From Setomelanomma holmii (taxonomy: Eukaryota > Ascomycota > Dothideomycetes > Pleosporales > Phaeosphaeriaceae), in the NCBI GenBank assembly GCA_010015745.1, contig ML978437.1, positions 909 through 13,116 on the forward strand: DNA of 12,208 bases, written 5' to 3'. A program made the position numbers and the translations under genes. Shown one piece after another: positions 8,081 to 12,208 of this stretch; the stretch's first letter is position 1; the number at the start of each line of letters is the position of its first letter. The notes under the pieces are model-generated. The model saw nothing but the letters and a program-made list of their open reading frames with translations. It did no database searches and was not told the DNA's origin.

Positions 8081-8443
8081 ATGGTTGCGGTGAACATCCA
8101 GCAGCAAGTCTACGATACTTTAGATTACTGCAGTGGCGGTACAATGGAGTCGGAGTGCGAGCTCATCCGCACAGCTGTCGATATCAGCGCTCTCATCACG
8201 CATCGCTGTGAACCGGACATCGAAATACACCCTATCTCCGTCACCGTAGTTGGACCTGAACATCACACGCAAAACGGACATAAGATAGTGGTGTTACATC
8301 ATCGGAGGCAAAGAGATACAGCAGTCATCGTTTCGTTGCTTGTTGGTGAGGGTGTGGATATGATCATGGGACTTGCGACTGAGGTGGATAAGCTGGTGCA
8401 TGGTCTTTTGAAAGAGGCGGGTAGCAGTTTAACCCAGGGGTAA
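8081..8443 (+). CDS. small protein of unknown family, gene B (120 aa), paralog of A
   Basis: The ATG is in a good fungal context (CAAAATGG). The frame is 120 codons long and ends in TAA at 8441-8443, with no intron needed. Shared landmarks with gene A are IQQQ at 6-9, an LIR at 28-30 (LVR in A), VTV at 54-56, GHK at 66-68, MGL at 96-98 and VDK at 102-104. The distances between IQQQ, GHK, MGL and VDK are identical to those in spliced A (60, 30 and 6 residues). The C-terminal third is a helix (MIMGLATEVDKLVHGLL) after a beta-like run (TAVIVSLLV). No secretion signal, membrane segment or catalytic motif is visible. I do not recognise the family. B lacks an intron at the site where A has one. Its 3' end faces the 3' end of paralog C, 183 bases away. 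Confidence 0.75.
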   Translation: MVAVNIQQQVYDTLDYCSGGTMESECELIRTAVDISALITHRCEPDIEIHPISVTVVGPEHHTQNGHKIVVLHHRRQRDTAVIVSLLVGEGVDMIMGLATEVDKLVHGLLKEAGSSLTQG

Positions 8444-8626
8444 TTGCAGAGGTTACGGCGCGCGAGATGCTCAATCCCATAGACTTACGACTTTGGACTC
8501 TGCTATCTTAATGAAGCGAATTTACTGACGGGTTGATAGACTATACTCACAAGATATATAGTGCATTTGCGGATCCCGGAAATTGCAGATAATTCGATAT
8601 CAACATAGCATCGGCAGGCGCGTCAA

Positions 8627-8828
8627 TCACGAAGGCGCACAAATCCCTTGCGCCTCCCTTCTTTCATTTGCCAAGATCAACCTCACTCGTCTCTCCACAC
8701 TCCTGGCTACCTGCACAAGTGTATCTTCACCAGACTACCCCAAACTTCCAACAATGATTTTCAGTCTCTCTTGCCTGTCGATTGCATAGTGCACCACCAC
8801 TGCAATGTCCTCATCGATCACTCTTGGA
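8627..8828 (-). pseudogene. paralog C: 3' remnant of the A/B family, cut by a copia insertion
   Basis: Directly after the copia LTR, on minus, the frame reads RVIDEDIAVVVHY and continues to a TGA at 8629-8627. It is interrupted by a TAG at 8737-8735. The last part aligns without gaps to the C-terminus of A: SGEDTLVQVARSVERRV then ILANERRE, against WGENVLMGLMEKVDKAV then ILAKERND, with about 10 of 26 residues identical. The DNA is also alike on the plus strand (TTTGCCAAGATC against TTCGCCAAAATC). The TAG is a likely C-to-T or G-to-A product. The 5' half, including the expected IQQQ helix, is absent and should lie beyond the far end of the copia element, outside the window. Similarity is weaker than between A and B, so the assignment is probable rather than certain. 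Confidence 0.55.
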
Positions 8829-8946
8829 TGTGAGATGTGGAAGGAGGGATGAAAGACTGAGTTGATTGTGTAGCTATGAACGAGGGAAGCTATATATACG
8901 TGTACAACGAGAGAGTGTAGGCATGGCCCTGCTAGCGTGCAACACA
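8829..8946 (-). repeat. 3' LTR of the copia element (about 118 bp)
   Basis: On the element strand it begins TGTGTTGCACG and ends ATCTCACA, giving TGTG and CACA ends. It lies directly after a run of seven G's (polypurine tract) and contains a TATA box. The 5' LTR is outside the window, so the limits cannot be confirmed by comparison. A start two bases later (TGTTGC) is also possible. Bases 8824-8828 (TTGGA) just outside would be one copy of the 5-bp target duplication. Confidence 0.7.
8891..8898 (-). promoter_or_regulatory. TATA box within the LTR
   Basis: TATATATA inside the 118-bp LTR, about 52 bases after the LTR start on the element strand, is in a usual place for the LTR promoter. In this 3' LTR copy it would fire leftward, into the remnant of paralog C. 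Confidence 0.45.
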
Positions 8947-8953
8947 CCCCCCC
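8947..8953 (-). other. polypurine tract of the copia element
   Basis: Seven G's on the element strand (CTGGGGGGG) stand immediately before the LTR start. This is the expected primer site for plus-strand DNA synthesis during reverse transcription and supports the LTR boundary. Confidence 0.6.
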
Positions 8954-9028
8954 AGACTGTAGTGAAACGTAAGGCTGTAGTGTAGAGACTGAGATGATTG
9001 TCTCCATTTAAGAGTGAAATGAGTGATC

Positions 9029-12000
9029 TTAGTGCCAGCCAGCTAGATTGCTGGGCAATTCAAGAGTTTGGTTGTTATGAAGACTGAGGAGACGTGTGGT
9101 GATGTCTTCAAGTCCTAGTTGGCGTGTGAAATTGATGTGCTTTTGCTTTGGTAGTGCCTTGGTAAGACCATCTGCGGGCATTTAGGAAGTGGAGACCTAT
9201 TGTACATTCACTTCTCCTCTCTCAACTGCTTGGCGTAGCCAAAGTTGATAAATGTCAACGTGTTTGAGCTTGGTTTGAAGTCTTTCTTTTGCCTTAGTCA
9301 CAATTCCCACTGTCTGTTTGTTGTCACAGTAGATGACTGGTGTGATGCCTGTCTTGAATTTGAGCTGATTGAATAGGTTGTTCCACCAGATGAACTCTAA
9401 TGCAGCACGGCTAAGGGAGTAGAGTTCAGCCTCTGTAGTGGATTTTGTGACTGATCGTTGTTTGGTAGCTTTCCAGTCAATAGGCATCCCAAAGAGCTTG
9501 AAGAGGTAGCCATCTGAACTAGCTTAGTGGATAGGTTGTCTGCAAACGACGCGTCTGATGCTCCAAAGAAGATAGGCTCTGAGTTGAATGCAGTTCCAGG
9601 GATTGAGTAACCAGCGTTGTCAGGAGTGACGTTAACAGGAGTGAGTGCTGAGGCTCTCAAGGCAAGATTGCGTGTCTTGATCAAGTAGCGCCAGGCATGA
9701 GTTGCAGCGCGCAGGTGTTGTTCTCCAGGATTGGTGAGGTATCGAGAGGGAATAGAGTGGGTAAGTGAGATATCAGGTCTTGTGAACACTGAAATATAGG
9801 CTAAGGAGCCAACCAATTGCTGGTATCTTTTCTTCAGTGCTTCATCTATTACTCCAGTGTTTGGCTCAAGGTTAGTTTCAGCCATTGGAAAATCAGGTAA
9901 GGTAGTTGCTCCCTCCATCAGGTTGTATTTGGTTGCTACCTTATCAATGAAGGCGTCTTGGATGAGCTATGTTGATTGTTGAGGAATGTCACAAATAACA
10001 CGTATGCCAAGGAACCAGTTGAGGGTTAACCCATAGATCTGAACTCATACTTCTTGAAGAGCTTCTCCTGGAACTCCTTGTGAGCATCTAGCTTTGATGG
10101 ATGTACCAGAACGACAATATCATCAACATAGAAGAAGACAATAATGCTGTTGTTGGCAAAGAGGCATGGTGTATTTAGAATTTGTTTGAGGCCAAGGTCT
10201 TGAAGAGTGTTAGCCAGGGCCTGGTACCAGAGTAGAGGTGCTTCCTTGAGGCCATACAGGGCTCGGCGGAGGAGTAAGAGTGCTCCAAATTGAGTGGTAA
10301 AGCCTTCAGGTGTGTTGCAATACAGCTTCCTTGGTACCTAAGCATTAAGGAAGGCGTTCATGGTATTATATTGGAACATGAGCAGTCTAAATTTGGTGGC
10401 CATTGCAATGAGCGCTCGAAAGGTTTTGACTGCTAGTGTAGCAGCGTAGGTGTCACCCTATTAAGCTTAGAGATCACCTCTGACTACAAGTCGTGCTTTA
10501 GCCTCTAGGAAATAGCCATTCTTATCAAACTTGTTAGTGTATACCTACATAAGGGGCAAAGTCTCTGCATCAGCAGTGAACAGAGTCACTTCTGTGTTCT
10601 TAAATCAGCCTTTCTTCTAGCAGTCATCTATCTCTTTTTGCATAGCCTTCTAGTACATATCAGCCTAGGGATGGTTGGCAACGTCTTTGAACCGCTTAGG
10701 CGGATTAGGCATCTGGTCTTGATGAAGCTTTAGAACAATAGTAGTGACCTTTTAGTAAAGTGTTAGATGAAGAGATGCTGCAAAGGTCCTATAGTAGGTG
10801 AAGAAGTTTAATGAAACTTTGTTGTTGCTTCAAGTTCTGCGGCTTTGTCTGCTTTCAGCAATAATGTTCTGTTCTCTAATGTCTGGATTAAACGCTTGTA
10901 GTGCATTGTTGTTGTAACAATCTGGAAGATAGCCAGGTATGTCATACGCATGCTGAGATTCTATTAATAGAATTGGGCGTGGTAGAACCACTATTGTTGA
11001 ATTGGTTAGTGATGGTAAGCGATCCTCTGGTGATAGAGATAGTGGAGCTGGCAAGCGTGGACTTATAGTGCCTCTGGTTAAGTCTATTAGGCTTTGATCC
11101 TTCTCTGTGTTGGGCCGATTAGCATGTGCGTTTGAGATCTCCATTTCTTCAAGGTGTCGATCCAGTTGCTCAGTGGTGTAGAGGTCGTTAGCAGTAGCAG
11201 TGAAGTGAGGTTATGCAAGATCCAGTGTGTCTACCTCTTGCTCAGTGATTTATCCTGCAGTGATCTTGTTGAGCATGTCCTCCTTGTAGGAGAATTTCCA
11301 CTTGAAGATGACGTCTCTGGTCCTGATGACGCGGTTGATTGTTGGTATCCAGACTCTGTAGATTTTTGATAAGTCATATCCAATAAGGTATCCAATGTGA
11401 GCTTTTGGCTCAGTCTTGTCAGCAGCCTTGATATCTCTGCGATAGACGTAGGCTCGGCATCTGATTGGTGAGTAATGAGCTACAGAGAGCTTTGTATCAA
11501 AGACAGCTTCATGAGGTGTCTTCCATCCAAGTGATTGCACTAGTGTAGTATTGAGCAGTTGGACTGCTGCTACAGCAAGCTCATTTGTGAGTGCTTTTAG
11601 GAGTCCTAATGAGATGCGCAAGGCTCGTGTGCGTTGCATGATTACCTTACCTGCTGCTTCTTGAGGGCCTTTCTGCTCATCAGTGTTCTTAGCTGTTGTC
11701 TCGATCTTGATACTAACACTCTTGCAGGCTTCAGCAAAGTCGCGGCTAAGTCCCTTCTCATTGTCAGATCTGATGATGATAACAAAGTACTTGTAGCCAA
11801 GTTGTCACTAGATCTTCTTAATAAGGTTGAAGACAGCAGGGATAAGTGTTGTTTTGAGGCGATTTGGCAGACATGAGATCTTGTGCCATTTTGAAAATTG
11901 GCAGACAGCGTGAAGAGCATATTTGTTGACATTGTAGCACTCTTCTCCTTGTAGTTTGAGATAAATAAGGTCAATAGCAATGCGCTCAAATGGTCAAGTA

Positions 12001-12208
12001 GCGACTGTATCTAGTGTACGCCGTGAGATCTGCTGGTTCATCTTTGTGAGTACGCAATCCTCACACTCCTTCCAGGATGGTGGAGGATCACTCACTACCT
12101 TGAAGTTTGAAGCCTTGTACAGCTACTTCTAGGTGGCGGATGGTATCTGGCCCTAGGTGAGCCCAGATGTGATGTGCTTCAGTTGCAGTAGCCTTGAGAT
12201 AAGGCTTT
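9029..12208 (-). pseudogene. copia pol polyprotein: integrase, reverse transcriptase, RNase H
   Basis: From the right edge the order is a histidine-containing region (HHIWAHLGPDTIRHL, another frame), CEDC at 12065-12054, then integrase with D at 11972 (AIDLIYL), D at 11765 (RSDNEKGL) and E at 11660, a D-D-about-35-E set. Downstream come GWKTPHEAVF and a linker (11252-10832). Reverse transcriptase follows, with KARLVVRGDL, NAFLN, ALYGLKEAP and YVDD at 10130-10119. RNase H has FFGASDASFADN, STTEAELYSL, YCDNKQ and MPADGLTKAL, ending at TAA 9031-9029. One frame serves 12080 to about 10030. A shift near 10026, and a likely 1-nt deletion near 9523 (STK-R-SSDGY), change frame after that. Stops fall where Gln or Trp is expected, for example three in GDL*A**GDTYAATL (10469-10458). 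No functional product is expected. Confidence 0.92.

Larger units (their letters stand above)
8829..12208 (-). mobile_element. Ty1/copia LTR retrotransposon, 3' part, heavily mutated
   Basis: Gene order on minus is pre-integrase zinc-binding region, integrase, reverse transcriptase, RNase H, polypurine tract and LTR. Integrase before reverse transcriptase is the copia order (Gypsy has it last). The gag and protease parts, the primer-binding site and the 5' LTR lie beyond the right edge. The coding region carries about 19 in-frame stops and at least two frameshifts, so the copy is dead. The element appears to sit in the coding sequence of paralog C. Confidence 0.92.

Noticed and set aside
8735..9007. 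90-aa open frame on minus, spanning the LTR and the next coding remnant
   Set aside because: It is an accidental fusion of copia 3' non-coding sequence, LTR and the remnant of paralog C. Only the part below 8829 looks like old coding sequence.
11642..11989. 115-aa minus-strand open frame
   Set aside because: It is out of frame with the integrase, whose D, D and E residues are in the neighbouring frame over the same bases.
1..12208. CRISPR arrays, bacterial operons, ribosome binding sites, rRNA
   Set aside because: None is present. The tetranucleotide runs are retrotransposon tails, and the gene content is fungal.

Overview
The window looks like a transposon-rich, gene-poor stretch of a filamentous ascomycete genome, probably a Dothideomycete. 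The grounds are a fungal pogo/Fot1-type transposase tail, a Tad/I-type LINE with RNase H, a fungal Ty1/copia element, one short GT-AG intron of about 51 nt, and stop codons concentrated where C-to-T (or G-to-A) changes would create them. That last pattern is what repeat-induced point mutation (RIP) leaves. The taxonomic call is inference from element style, not from a database match.

Layout from left to right. (1) 1-142: the 3' end of a LINE with a CAAC-type tail. (2) 143-880: the C-terminal third of a pogo-like transposase, cut at its 5' side by the LINE and broken by a 1-nt deletion. (3) 881-1340: non-coding sequence with a GGTACCGG-rich repeat pair. (4) 1341 to about 4120, minus strand: a 5'-truncated LINE (reverse transcriptase, RNase H, zinc-knuckle-like end) with two in-frame TAG codons and a (TCAT)n tail. 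(5) 4295-4613, minus: a short open frame of unknown function. (6) 5121-6104, plus: a decayed host gene whose single frame can be followed for about 330 codons through six stops. (7) 6105-7153: no convincing gene. (8) 7154-8828: the most interesting part, a cluster of three related small genes. Gene A is on minus (119 aa after splicing), gene B on plus (120 aa), and paralog C on minus is only a 3' remnant. (9) 8829 to the right edge, minus: a Ty1/copia element with a 118-bp 3' LTR, polypurine tract and a pol gene with many stops. Its LTR abuts the remnant of C inside the coding frame, so it appears to have inserted into C.

Functionally, most of the window is dead or dying mobile DNA. The sequences likely to encode host proteins are genes A and B, a divergent pair sharing a 516-bp intergenic region. 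I do not recognise their family and assign no function. They have the same motif spacing (IQQQ to GHK 60 residues, GHK to MGL 30, GHK to VDK 36), and this holds only when the 51-nt intron in A is removed, so the paralogy and the splice model support each other.
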